Origin: Bacteroidota bacterium
GTDB taxonomy: Bacteria > Bacteroidota > Bacteroidia > Chitinophagales > Chitinophagaceae
Assembly (NCBI GenBank): GCA_030706635.1
Contig: JAUZOD010000042.1
Span: 1 to 34,977 of the forward strand
Length of the DNA: 34,977 nt
Direction of reading: 5' to 3'
The position numbers were made by a program, and so were the translations under genes. This document shows positions 1 through 7,782 of the stretch, piece after piece. The notes beneath the pieces are model-generated. The model was not told the origin of the DNA and did no database searches. It worked only from the letters and a program-made list of their open reading frames with translations. Position 1 is the first letter of the stretch, and the number at the start of each line of letters is the position of its first letter.

Positions 1-1
1 A

Positions 2-274
2 AATAACGATACGATTCTGCTATCGATAGCAGACAATGGCTCAGGCTTTGATGTTATGAATGATAATATGCGATTTCGCTTTTTCCATTTCATTAGGATC
101 CGGTTTATTTTCCAGCGGAGCCGGATTGCTAGTATTGTCTTTATTATTCATAAGATTTCAGTTTCATTGATAAATGTTGCGGCGGACAGACCATTTATCC
201 ACCGGCCTGGCTGCTATAAAGGTCAACTTTCCCTTTTTACTATTGTTACATGTCTATGGTCAAGAGTTGTATGA
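2..274 (+). pseudogene. Possible tail of a sensor histidine kinase (edge fragment)
   Basis: The frame that enters at the left edge reads LLSIADNGSGFDV over about positions 20-55. This resembles the ATP-binding D/G box (DxGxG) of GHKL-type histidine kinases. What follows, up to the stop at 274, is rich in Phe, Ile and Arg and has none of the later kinase motifs (no GxGL box, no GxGT ending), so the C-terminal part would be lost or frameshifted. The minus strand of the same stretch (41-151) encodes a hydrophilic 36-residue reading frame starting MNNKDNTSNPAP, which could equally be the real signal. Only about a dozen residues support the kinase idea and the upstream part lies outside the window. 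Confidence 0.25.
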
Positions 275-381
275 TTCACGCTTCCGCGGATCTGATACAA
301 AAAGGCTTTCGAAAGCGAGGTTATAATACCCCAAATTGGATAATTATATACTCTGCCTTCATATATGCCTTCAATCAAGAT

Positions 382-389
382 TAACTTTG
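382..389 (+). promoter_or_regulatory. Bacteroidota -7 promoter box upstream of the amidohydrolase
   Basis: TAACTTTG matches the Bacteroidota sigma-A -7 consensus TAnnTTTG at every fixed base. It lies 26 bases before the ATG at 416 and downstream of the in-frame ATG at 365, so a transcript from here could only use the 416 start. No convincing TTTG -33 box is seen at the expected distance. This is an inference from a short motif. Confidence 0.4.
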
Positions 390-415
390 AACTTAAAAAT
401 GCCATCAGAATTTTT

Positions 416-1630
416 ATGAAAAAAATATTGTTAGTGATGTTGTTATTATTGACAAAAGCAGCCGTATGCCAGGATCTGGCGATTAAGGGTGCTGTCGTAT
501 ACCCTTCGCCACAAGCTAAACCGATGGCAAATGCGGTTGTAATTATCAAAAACGGCAGGATTGTCCGCATCGGTGAATATAGCACGCTGTCCATCCCAAA
601 AAATATGCAGGTTATTGATGCGAGCGGCATGTACATGACCGGCGGGTATTGGAACAGCCATGTACATTTTATGGAAACCAAATGGCAGGGCGCGGACACG
701 ATTGCCGTAGCCCGCCTTGCGGCGCAACTGAATGATATGGTGAACAGCAGGGGCTTCACTCATGTGTTTGACCTGGCAGAACTGGACTTTCAAAACCTGA
801 AGGCATTGCGTGACCGGATTGATAAGGGGGAGGTTCCCGGACCTTCCATCCGCGGAGTGGGCGTTCCGCTAACACCATTAAACGGGAGTCCTTTCTATAT
901 CAGGCCCGCCAAACTCCCCGAAGTTGGTGATACCGCAACGGCGGTAGCTGATGTTATGGCCCAGATTAAAGCAGGAGCAACGGGCATCAAGTTATTTACC
1001 GGTTCGCCAAACGGGCGCGAGGTCGTTACCATGAAGGTTGATGTTGCCAGGGCTGCCGTTAAAACCGCTCATCGCTATGGCATCCCCGTATTTGTTCATC
1101 CCAGCACAGATGCCGGGGTGGAAGTAGCAATCGCCGCCGGAGTTGATGTGCTGGCGCACGTGGCTCCGGATGCACACCGCGACTGGAGCCGGTCAACAAT
1201 AATGTCACTGGTACAAAAACACATAGCCGTTATACCCACATTGAAAATGTTCCAGTGGAGCTTACTGACGAACGGTGCCGATACAGCCAACAACCCGTTG
1301 ATCACAACCGCGCTTCAACAGCTCGGTTCATATTACAAAGCCGGGGGCGTGGTGCTCTTTGGAACAGATGTAGGTTATATGACGGATTATAGCACAGTAG
1401 CGGAGTTTGAGCTGATGAGCCGGGCAGGGCTTCATTTCCGGGATATTCTTCAATCGCTTACCACTGCGCCGGCAAAGAAATTCGGATCAGTTGCTACCTG
1501 CGGCAGGATCGCACCCGGTATGGATGCCGATATCGTTTTGCTAACTGCGGACCCAGCCCAGGATAGCCGAAATTTCGCCAGCGTGGCCTATACTATTTCC
1601 AAAGGGAGAATTATTTATAGTCGTCAATGA
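416..1630 (+). CDS. Secreted metal-dependent amidohydrolase
   Basis: A 404-residue protein of the amidohydrolase superfamily (imidazolonepropionase / Xaa-Pro dipeptidase-like branch), which hydrolyses amide or related bonds with one or two divalent metals. The full metal site is visible: HxH at His82/His84, a candidate carbamylated Lys192 in GIKLF, His228 (VFVHPS), His248 (VLAHVA) and Asp318 (FGTDVG). The C-terminus has the usual GxDADIVLL segment of the small beta domain. I chose the ATG at 416 rather than 365 because residues 1-19 then form a clean signal peptide (MKKILLVMLLLL, cleavage near VCQD) and a -7 promoter box sits between the two candidates. The product is therefore probably periplasmic. 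The natural substrate cannot be told from the sequence. It stands alone, with no co-directional neighbour close by. Confidence 0.88.
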   Translation: MKKILLVMLLLLTKAAVCQDLAIKGAVVYPSPQAKPMANAVVIIKNGRIVRIGEYSTLSIPKNMQVIDASGMYMTGGYWNSHVHFMETKWQGADTIAVARLAAQLNDMVNSRGFTHVFDLAELDFQNLKALRDRIDKGEVPGPSIRGVGVPLTPLNGSPFYIRPAKLPEVGDTATAVADVMAQIKAGATGIKLFTGSPNGREVVTMKVDVARAAVKTAHRYGIPVFVHPSTDAGVEVAIAAGVDVLAHVAPDAHRDWSRSTIMSLVQKHIAVIPTLKMFQWSLLTNGADTANNPLITTALQQLGSYYKAGGVVLFGTDVGYMTDYSTVAEFELMSRAGLHFRDILQSLTTAPAKKFGSVATCGRIAPGMDADIVLLTADPAQDSRNFASVAYTISKGRIIYSRQ

Positions 1631-2354
1631 ATGTTATTATTCCCCTGCGAACCGCAGGTTAGAGGTAGGGCATTTTCTTATCAATTTCCGGCCAGGAATG
1701 AGATTGTCCTGGCAGGGATGAATTTGCAGTAATTGGCAGGCGCCGGAGCCAAGGTGGGGGCGGAAACCGATGCTAAAATGGTATGGATTTTGTGCCCACT
1801 CCGGTATAGAATCGTTCTTTTTTCATCTTCCCGGGGTCTTCCGGGGGGATTTCTTTCCGGGACTGGAGTTTCTTCCATCCGTTACCAAAAAGATATCATA
1901 AAGAAAGTGGGCAGCTGATACGACAGCGGGTTTGTTCTATATTTATTAAATGATAAGCCAGAGATAACCCAGAGATAAGCCAGTGATAAGCCAGTGATAA
2001 GCCTGATCTTAAAAGGACTGGCTTATCTCTGGCTTACCTTTGTTTTATCGCTATCTTATTATTATTTTATATAATATTAAATTTAGGCTTCCTATCGAAC
2101 AACTTCAGTTTAACGGGTGCTTTTGAAAATTTTTCCGCAGGTATGCGCGGAGCCGGAACGGCATCATCCCAAGTAGCAGGAAACCCGCCTCAAAATTGAA
2201 AATTACAGGCTCGTTTCCGGATAATCCTGATCCTTGCAGTCACGGGAATCAGATCCACATTAAAGATACAAAAAAGAATCATACGGTGGTAAAAGCTGCC
2301 GTCAGGATCCATACCCGGCCTGATATTAAAACAGAAATCCCTCTCTCTTTGTGT
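1631..2354. other. Gene-poor intergenic region with hairpins
   Basis: These 724 bases carry no convincing gene: the reading frames of 61-65 residues on both strands around 1681-1918 have no recognisable domain and overlap one another. Two small perfect hairpins follow the amidohydrolase: a 6-bp stem at 1644-1649/1653-1658 with a 3-base loop, and a 7-bp stem at 1691-1697/1707-1713 with a 9-base loop. Neither has a T tract, so terminator function is doubtful. An 11-bp tandem repeat array follows (separate entry), then an AT-rich stretch around 2040-2090. I see nothing identifiable in 2100-2354. Confidence 0.6.
1951..2036. repeat. Five 11-bp tandem repeats plus inverted copies forming a long hairpin
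   Basis: Five consecutive 11-base units occupy 1951-2005 (TGATAAGCCAG, AGATAACCCAG, AGATAAGCCAG, TGATAAGCCAG, TGATAAGCCTG). After an 11-base spacer, 2018-2036 carries about 1.7 units in the opposite orientation. Bases 1969-1984 are an exact reverse complement of 2017-2032, giving a 16-bp stem. With one mismatch this extends to 1965-1984/2017-2036 around a 32-base loop. The array lies in noncoding DNA between the amidohydrolase and the alpha/beta hydrolase genes. Its function is unknown; it could be a transcript-end structure or a slippage-made repeat. Confidence 0.85.
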
Positions 2355-3229
2355 TTACTTTAAAAAGCCATCCAGATAACCTAATATTGTTTTCGTCTGC
2401 ATCATTAGACTAACATGCCCCTGCGAAGGGACAATAGCCAATTGCGATTTTGGCATTGCTCCAAAATCAGCACATACAGCACCTCCCAGTAATTGATATG
2501 TTCTTATCAACTCAATTTTATCCAGGCCGTCATTGTCGCCCGAGATCAATAATACAGGCGAAGTAATTTTCTCAATATTGGTTTCACCCATGTTGAATGG
2601 TACCCCAGCAAAAGCAATCATCTGTTCCAGGAACTTTGTCCATTTTGTTTTGTCAGGTGCTACTGCATCGTATGCCGCTTTCATAGGAGTATTCGTAAAA
2701 AATTCAGGCTTCATGTGTTTAAACGCATTAGTTACTTTGGGCTGCCAACCGCTACTCTTATAAGTAGAAGAAATGATCACTAATTTTGTTACCCGTTTCG
2801 GGCTTTGTATTGCCAACTGGTAAGCCACGTAGCCACCCACGCTATATCCTGCAACATCCGCACTGTCAACTTTTAAGTGATTCATTACTCCTTCCACATT
2901 ACTTGCCAGGGTAGCAAAGTCTAATTTTCTGTCTGAAAACGGTCTGTGCCCATGTCCCTGCAATTCAATGGCAATTACTTTTCTTGTTTTGACAATTCAG
3001 GTATTAATTGCCCCCAGTTCATCGCAATGGTCATAAAAGCACCATGCAGTACAACGACAGGCCTGCCCTCACCATATACTTCGTAATAAACTTTAATGCC
3101 ATTAACAGGCACGTAGCCACTGTCGGCAGGTTTATTCTGTTGCCCGTTCGACTGAAATACGGTAAAAAAAAGCATAGCAATTAGTAATACCGGTTTTGGG
3201 ACGTTAGATCCTTTAAATACTCTTTTCAT
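2355..3229 (-). pseudogene. Frameshifted secreted alpha/beta hydrolase
   Basis: Two minus-strand frames (3229-2975 and 2963-2355) together make one alpha/beta hydrolase of about 291 residues, the normal family length. The first frame has a signal peptide and the oxyanion-loop HG motif (VVVLHGAF). The second has the nucleophile elbow GYSVGGY, the acid in SGDNDG and the catalytic His in SQGHVSL. The break is a missing base in a run of four A (T4 at 2987-2990 on the plus strand): adding one A restores KTRKVIAIELQGHGH, the expected strand and loop after beta-4. As it stands the protein stops after 84 residues and would be inactive. It could be a recent pseudogene, a sequencing error in a homopolymer or, less likely, a slippage-regulated gene. 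All catalytic residues and the rest of the frame are intact, which argues for a very recent event. Confidence 0.85.
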
Positions 3230-3601
3230 AAAACGTTACTTAAACTATTTTGAATTTTATTGACAAGACAAAGATGGAAGGCATTTCAGGATTTAACGCT
3301 GTGTAAAAACGACAAACTTGAGGGTGGATCGCGACAAAATATTGGCGCTATGGGTATGTATCTCTTTGTCTCCCGGATAAATTGCTGATTGGTAAAGCCT
3401 GCCCGATGGCGTACATTTTAAGAATTAGCTCCGCATACTACCGTATCGCTCGCTAATACCTCAAGGGAGGCGTTAATCGAATGAACGCACATTCGCTACG
3501 CTCACTTCCATTTTTGTTCTCCGCATCTGGTCCGAACAAGTTCGCCCCATCTGCTGCAAACAAAAATGCCCCGGCAAAGCCGTGGGCATTCATTCGATCA
3601 G
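3230..3601. other. Noncoding region between hydrolase pseudogene and tRNA-Ser
   Basis: No supported gene lies here. The left part (3230-3475) is the upstream region of the minus-strand hydrolase. It contains CATCTTTG in minus orientation (3276-3269), one base off the TAnnTTTG -7 consensus, as a weak promoter candidate. The right part (3476-3598) is filled by a highly self-complementary element listed separately. Confidence 0.5.
3476..3598. repeat. Nested inverted-repeat element next to tRNA-Ser
   Basis: Outer arms ATCGAATGAA (3476-3485) and TTCATTCGAT (3589-3598) are perfect reverse complements. Inner arms CATTTTTGTT (3509-3518) and AACAAAAATG (3559-3568) are also perfect. Inside the inner loop CGAAC/GTTCG (3533-3537/3540-3544) can pair. 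Between the right arms CGGC/GCCG (3572-3575/3579-3582) forms a side hairpin, extended by two G-C pairs past one mismatch. The element ends four bases from the 3' end of the tRNA-Ser gene and would be read through by transcripts leaving it. It may be a palindromic intergenic repeat or a structured RNA; nothing in it looks like protein-coding sequence. Confidence 0.7.
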
Positions 3602-3692
3602 CGGAGAGGGAGGGATTCGAACCCTCGATACAAGTTTAAGCTCGTATAACGGTTTAGCAAACCGGCCCTTTCGGCCACTCAGGCACCTCTCC
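3602..3692 (-). tRNA. tRNA-Ser (GCT anticodon)
   Basis: Read on the minus strand, the 7-bp acceptor stem pairs GGAGAGG (from 3692) with CCTCTCC (ending at 3603), followed by discriminator G at 3602. The anticodon stem-loop is CCGGT-TTGCTAA-ACCGT, with anticodon GCT reading AGC/AGU serine codons. The T arm GAGGG-TTCGAAT-CCCTC is intact. The long variable arm and the 91-base length are those of a class II tRNA, as expected for serine. The CCA end is not encoded, so it must be added after transcription. Confidence 0.95.
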
Positions 3693-3866
3693 AGGTATTC
3701 TTTTGAGCCCCGGAACTCGCTTTTCGGGGGGAGGCAAAAATAAAGATTAATTACAAACCGGCCTCATTTTTATACCGGAGACGGAAGAAAAACCGGCCGT
3801 TTAACACAATAATTCTCTCTCAAATTCAGTTCTTAGACTAATCCAATAATCCCGAATAATCCGTAA

Positions 3867-4022
3867 ATGAAAAAATTTTTGACGGTCGTCCTGCAAGGGG
3901 CGCAGCCCATATCCAAAACCCTCCTGCTCGCCAGCTTCGGCGCAGGTTATGTTGTAGCAACGATTCTTTTTACTTTTTTCAGCAGCCAGATACACCGGTT
4001 ATTGCAATCCATTTTTTCCTGA
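3867..4022 (+). CDS. Possible 51-residue membrane peptide (hypothetical)
   Basis: A short plus-strand reading frame begins MKKFLTVVLQGAQPISKT and continues into one strongly hydrophobic segment (about residues 18-38, rich in Leu, Ala, Val, Phe), then ends QIHRLLQSIFS. It would be a single-span membrane peptide. Its stop lies 12 bases before the dnaA terminator hairpin. There is no clear ribosome binding site, but that is common in this phylum. A 64-residue frame on the opposite strand (3995-3801) overlaps it and cannot be excluded. I do not recognise a family, and hydrophobic runs also arise by chance in AT-rich DNA. Confidence 0.25.
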   Translation: MKKFLTVVLQGAQPISKTLLLASFGAGYVVATILFTFFSSQIHRLLQSIFS

Positions 4023-4033
4023 TCCAACCTCAT

Positions 4034-4058
4034 AAAAAAACCCGGTAGAATTACCGGG
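4034..4058 (-). terminator. Rho-independent terminator of dnaA
   Basis: The arms 4041-4047 and 4052-4058 (CCCGGTA/TACCGGG) make a perfect 7-bp stem with a 4-base loop. Seven A on the plus strand (4034-4040) give a T7 tract immediately after the stem in the direction of dnaA transcription. It lies about 33 bases past the dnaA stop codon. Confidence 0.85.
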
Positions 4059-4090
4059 CAATAAATTAACTGTTTTACAGGGCAAACGCT

Positions 4091-5524
4091 TTACATGGCA
4101 GCCAGCTGCACTTTTTGCTGTAGTTCGGTAACGTTTTCGCGGAACATACTGTCTGTATCCATCAGATCTTTAACTGTTTGGCAGGAATGTATCACCGTGG
4201 TGTGATCCCTTCCGCCAAAATGCTCTCCGATGGTCTTTAAAGAATTCTTGGTAAAAGCCTTGGCGAGGTACATGGTGATCTGCCGGGCCTGTACAATTTC
4301 CCTTTTCCGGGTCTTTTGCAGGAGCTTATCATAGGGCAGATCAAAGTATTCGCACACCATCCGCTGAATGGTTTCAATCGTAATTTCCTTGCTGCTCGTC
4401 TTGACAAAATTTCTTAATACTTTCTTCGACAATTCCAGATCAATTTCCCTCTTGTTTAGCGAAGATTGTGCCAGAAGAGATATCAGCGCACCTTCCAGCT
4501 CCCGCACGTTGCTATTAATATTATAAGCCAGATATTTAACAACTTCCTTAGGCATTTCCAAACCATCATTCTTCATCTTTCTTTCCAGGATCTCAATGCG
4601 GGTTTCATAATCGGGCACCTGAAGATCGGCACTGAGCCCCCAACGGAAACGACTGAGCAATCTCTCCTGAACCCCTTCCAGGTCCTTAGGCGGCTTATCT
4701 GAGGTCAGGATCAACTGCTTGCCCGATTGGTGCAGATGGTTGAAAATGGCAAAAAAGGCATCCTGTGATCTTTCGGCCCGGTTGAAAAATTGCACATCGT
4801 CTATGATCAGCACATCCACCATCTGGTAAAAATGAATGAAATCGTTCACCGCATTATTCCGGCTGTGATCAATAAACTGGTTGATAAACTTCTCGGAACT
4901 AACGTATAAAACCACTTTATTGTGGTGTGTACGCCTCACTTCATTGCCGATTGCCTGTGCCAGGTGTGTTTTGCCCAGACCGACACCCCCGTAGATCACC
5001 AGGGGGTTGAAAGAATTGGCTCCCGGTTTCTCAGCTACCGTTTTTCCCGCCCTCCGGGCTACCCGGTTGCAATCCCCTTCAATAAATGCATCAAAAGTAT
5101 ATACCGGATTGAGCTGGGCGTCAATCTGCATTTTCTTGAGCCCAGGAATAACAAATGGATTTTTTACCGGATTATTAATAATCAGCGGGAAATCCATTTC
5201 ATTATTGGATAGGGTCTTATAATTATGTGCAGGAACATCCATTGTCAAAGGTTTATTCTGCTGGTTTCCGCTGTCTACCATAATCCGGTATTCCAGTCTT
5301 GCCTCTTTACCCAGAATCCTTCGCAAAGTCTTTGCCAATAAATTTACGTAGTGCTCTTCCAGGTATTCATAAAAAAACTGACTTGGAACCTGGATCACTA
5401 AAATATGCTCTTTCAATTCAACCGGACGAATGGGTTCAAACCAGGTTTTGAAATGTTGCCATTCTACGATATCTTTTATTATTTCGAGACAATTGGTCCA
5501 GACTTTTTCAAAGGTTTTCGGCAT
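4091..5524 (-). CDS. dnaA: Chromosomal replication initiator protein DnaA
   Basis: A 477-residue DnaA, the AAA+ ATPase that binds DnaA boxes at the origin, opens the duplex and recruits the helicase. Domain I spans roughly residues 1-80 (WxxCLxxI...FKTWFxPI) and a short linker follows. The AAA+ domain has Walker A GGVGLGKTH (179-187), Walker B VLIIDDVQF (238-246) and the arginine-containing LLSRFRWGL region. Domain IV carries the DNA-binding helix-turn-helix signature GGRDHTTVIHS (437-447). Length and all motifs are normal. Neither dnaN nor gyrB is adjacent, a looser arrangement than in many phyla. Transcription ends at a strong terminator just downstream. Confidence 0.98.
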   Translation of the reverse strand: MPKTFEKVWTNCLEIIKDIVEWQHFKTWFEPIRPVELKEHILVIQVPSQFFYEYLEEHYVNLLAKTLRRILGKEARLEYRIMVDSGNQQNKPLTMDVPAHNYKTLSNNEMDFPLIINNPVKNPFVIPGLKKMQIDAQLNPVYTFDAFIEGDCNRVARRAGKTVAEKPGANSFNPLVIYGGVGLGKTHLAQAIGNEVRRTHHNKVVLYVSSEKFINQFIDHSRNNAVNDFIHFYQMVDVLIIDDVQFFNRAERSQDAFFAIFNHLHQSGKQLILTSDKPPKDLEGVQERLLSRFRWGLSADLQVPDYETRIEILERKMKNDGLEMPKEVVKYLAYNINSNVRELEGALISLLAQSSLNKREIDLELSKKVLRNFVKTSSKEITIETIQRMVCEYFDLPYDKLLQKTRKREIVQARQITMYLAKAFTKNSLKTIGEHFGGRDHTTVIHSCQTVKDLMDTDSMFRENVTELQQKVQLAAM

Positions 5525-6183
5525 CAGAAATAAGGCAGTTTAAGGCTAAATGAAAAATCTTTTTTTTATTTTTTCTCAAGGATTTTTAACACGGATTTTT
5601 TGCAGGGGGACGAATATCAAGATTAATTTCTGAATAAAAAATTTTTTATTAATTGGTTTTTTGAAGTAGCTCTCCGGAGTGCCGGAAACAGTTCCATTTT
5701 CCATTCAAAAATAAAAGAGCGGTGTAGCCGAACGATAAAAATGACATGATCCGAATTTCCCGCCGGTCACGGGTTTGCACTTCATGAAGGACTTCGATGC
5801 ACCGTCATAAAACGCAGATTGAGATAGTGCGTTGGATCTGCAAAAGGCAGCAGCAGCATGGCTTTGCGATGTATAGAAATGGAGATGGTAAATGAACCGT
5901 GCGCTGGATTAAAATATTTCTCCATATAAAATTATTGTGAAGCAATTGAAGATACAGATAATTTGATACGATTCGATTTTATGATCCGCTTTTTTAAAAA
6001 ATAATTTGAACCCTTCTTCCGGACTGCGCCGGTCCCTTCATTAAAGTATGGTAAACCAGGCAGTTCAAGGAAACTACCTGATCATAAATTGAACAGTAAA
6101 TTTTTTTAGAAAATTTTCTTACCCTAGTTTTACCGTCTGCCAGTTTTTAAGTACTTTCTCCAGGCTGGTGATGCTTTAACCGG
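5525..6183. other. Long AT-rich intergenic region between divergent dnaA and FAD dehydrogenase genes
   Basis: These 659 bases hold no supported gene. The part next to dnaA (about 5555-5660) is dominated by A and T runs. I searched both strands by eye for DnaA boxes (TTATCCACA and close variants) and found none, so origin function is not supported. An imperfect hairpin lies at 6057-6065/6072-6080 (two 4-bp blocks separated by a mismatch, 6-base loop). A 32-codon frame starting at 5799 (MHRHKTQIEIV) has no recognisable family and is too short to call. The region must carry the promoters for both flanking genes. Confidence 0.55.
5706..5713 (-). promoter_or_regulatory. Candidate -7 box for dnaA
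   Basis: On the minus strand this reads TATTTTTG, an exact fit to the Bacteroidota TAnnTTTG -7 consensus. It would give a leader of roughly 175 bases before dnaA. No matching -33 TTTG is visible at the usual spacing, and AT-rich DNA produces such matches by chance, so this is tentative. Confidence 0.25.
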
Positions 6184-7782
6184 ATGCAAAAAAAAATTCA
6201 GATAAAAATATTGCCTTCGGAAGCGGGCAGCGATCAACTGATCAAAAAAGAGCTGGCACTTGCGGCCTGCTGCCCCGAGAAAAATATTACGGGTTTCCAT
6301 CTCCTCAAACGTTCTGTGGATGCCCGGTCCCGGCAGCCGCATATCCTGCTTACAGCGGATGTATTTATCCAGGAGCCCTACCATCCGCGCGAAATGATCC
6401 GTCAGCCCATCCGGGATATTTCGAGGTCAACCAAAACGGTATTGATTGCGGGGGCAGGACCAGCCGGTCTTTTTGCTGCGCTCAAACTGATTCACGCCGG
6501 CATACGACCCATCATCCTGGAAAGAGGCAAAGACGTGCGTGCCCGCCGGCGCGATCTGGCCAGCCTGAATAAAGAAGGCATTATCAATCCGGAAAGCAAT
6601 TATTGTTTTGGGGAGGGCGGAGCAGGCACCTATAGCGACGGGAAATTATATACCCGGAGCAATAAAAGGGGAAATATCCATCACATCCTGGATCTGTTTG
6701 TTCAGTTCGGTGCGGAAGAATCCATTCTGTATGAGGCGCATCCCCATATCGGAACCAATAAACTTCCACAAATCATCACAGCGATCCGCAGTTTTATCAT
6801 TGCCTGCGGAGGCGAGTTGCATTTTGAAAAAAAACTGAGCGGGTGGACTTCATCAACTGACCGGATCCTGGAAGTGCATACGGCAGACGGAGCAGCCTAT
6901 CCTGCAGATGCGCTCATTCTTGCAACGGGACATTCTGCCAGAGATATTTTTCAACTGCTCCATCGGAAGAAAATACAAATAGAAGCAAAACCTTTTGCCC
7001 TCGGTGTGCGTGTGGAACATCCGCAGGAACTCATCAATGCCATTCAATATCATCTTACCGGGAATACCCGTGCACAGGATCTGCAGCTTCCGCCCGCTTC
7101 CTATCAACTGGTTAGTGAAATAAGCCCCAAGTCAGTTTTTTCATTCTGCATGTGCCCGGGGGGCATCATCGCTCCGGCTGCTACGGCAGACGGGGAAGTG
7201 GTATTGAACGGATGGTCGCCTTCCAAACGGAACAACCCCTACGCCAATTCCGGCATTGTAGTCAATATAGAAAACTCAGATTGGCGGTCATTTGAAAAGC
7301 ACGGAGCTTTGGCTGCCATGTATTTTCAGTCGGCCATTGAACAACAGGCGTTCAAAGCCGGCGGGGGACGGTTCAAAGCACCGGCGCAAAGAATGACCGA
7401 TTTCGTAAATAATAAAATCTCTGCTTCCTTGCCTGCATGCTCTTATGTTCCGGGATTGACTTCCGCAGCAGTTGCCGACGTGTTTCCTTCCCTTTTGGGA
7501 AAAATCCTTCGGAAAGGATTTTCTGAACTGGGTAAAAAAATGAAAGGCTACTATACGGAGGAGGCTGTGATCGTGGCAACAGAATCCAGAACTTCTTCTC
7601 CGGTCCGCATACCCAGGGATCCGCAAACCCTCACCCACCCGCAATTGAAAAACTTATTCCCCTGTGGCGAAGGAGCAGGATATGCAGGGGGCATTGTGAG
7701 CGCCGCCATGGATGGCGAACGCGTTGCAGAAATGATAGCCCGGATTTTTTCACCAAAACAAATTCTCCATGCCGATGCTTGA
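6184..7782 (+). CDS. NAD(P)/FAD-dependent oxidoreductase (FAD-dependent dehydrogenase, COG2509-like)
   Basis: A 532-residue flavoprotein. An N-terminal segment of about 80 residues precedes the FAD-binding Rossmann fold, whose dinucleotide motif is GAGPAGLFAAL (G90, G92, G95). This is followed by the acidic strand end IILERG and the family-typical CFGEGGAGTYSDGKLYTR (141-158). The second FAD contact ALILATGHS lies near the middle. The C-terminus has LFPCGEGAGYAGGI...DG, the closing FAD site of this family. Members are cytoplasmic dehydrogenases whose substrates are mostly unknown. The gene overlaps the following ABC transporter ATPase gene by 14 bases, so the two are co-transcribed and translationally coupled, but no functional link is established. 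The start is the first ATG of the frame. Confidence 0.85.
   Translation: MQKKIQIKILPSEAGSDQLIKKELALAACCPEKNITGFHLLKRSVDARSRQPHILLTADVFIQEPYHPREMIRQPIRDISRSTKTVLIAGAGPAGLFAALKLIHAGIRPIILERGKDVRARRRDLASLNKEGIINPESNYCFGEGGAGTYSDGKLYTRSNKRGNIHHILDLFVQFGAEESILYEAHPHIGTNKLPQIITAIRSFIIACGGELHFEKKLSGWTSSTDRILEVHTADGAAYPADALILATGHSARDIFQLLHRKKIQIEAKPFALGVRVEHPQELINAIQYHLTGNTRAQDLQLPPASYQLVSEISPKSVFSFCMCPGGIIAPAATADGEVVLNGWSPSKRNNPYANSGIVVNIENSDWRSFEKHGALAAMYFQSAIEQQAFKAGGGRFKAPAQRMTDFVNNKISASLPACSYVPGLTSAAVADVFPSLLGKILRKGFSELGKKMKGYYTEEAVIVATESRTSSPVRIPRDPQTLTHPQLKNLFPCGEGAGYAGGIVSAAMDGERVAEMIARIFSPKQILHADA

Noticed and set aside
190-199. TTTATCCACC, near-match to a DnaA box
   Set aside because: Single imperfect site far from dnaA with no cluster around it; chance match.
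1681-1918. Overlapping reading frames of 61-65 residues on both strands
   Set aside because: Both frames cover the same GC-rich patch with no domain, signal or membrane pattern; they look like chance.
1951-2005. CRISPR-like array
   Set aside because: Repeat units are 11 bases and contiguous, with no spacers and no cas genes nearby.
3476-3692. Integration site of a mobile element at tRNA-Ser
   Set aside because: No integrase, no duplicate of the tRNA 3' end and no cargo genes in the surrounding sequence.
3801-3995. 64-residue minus-strand reading frame between dnaA and tRNA-Ser
   Set aside because: No family resemblance, odd composition, and it overlaps a more plausible plus-strand membrane peptide.
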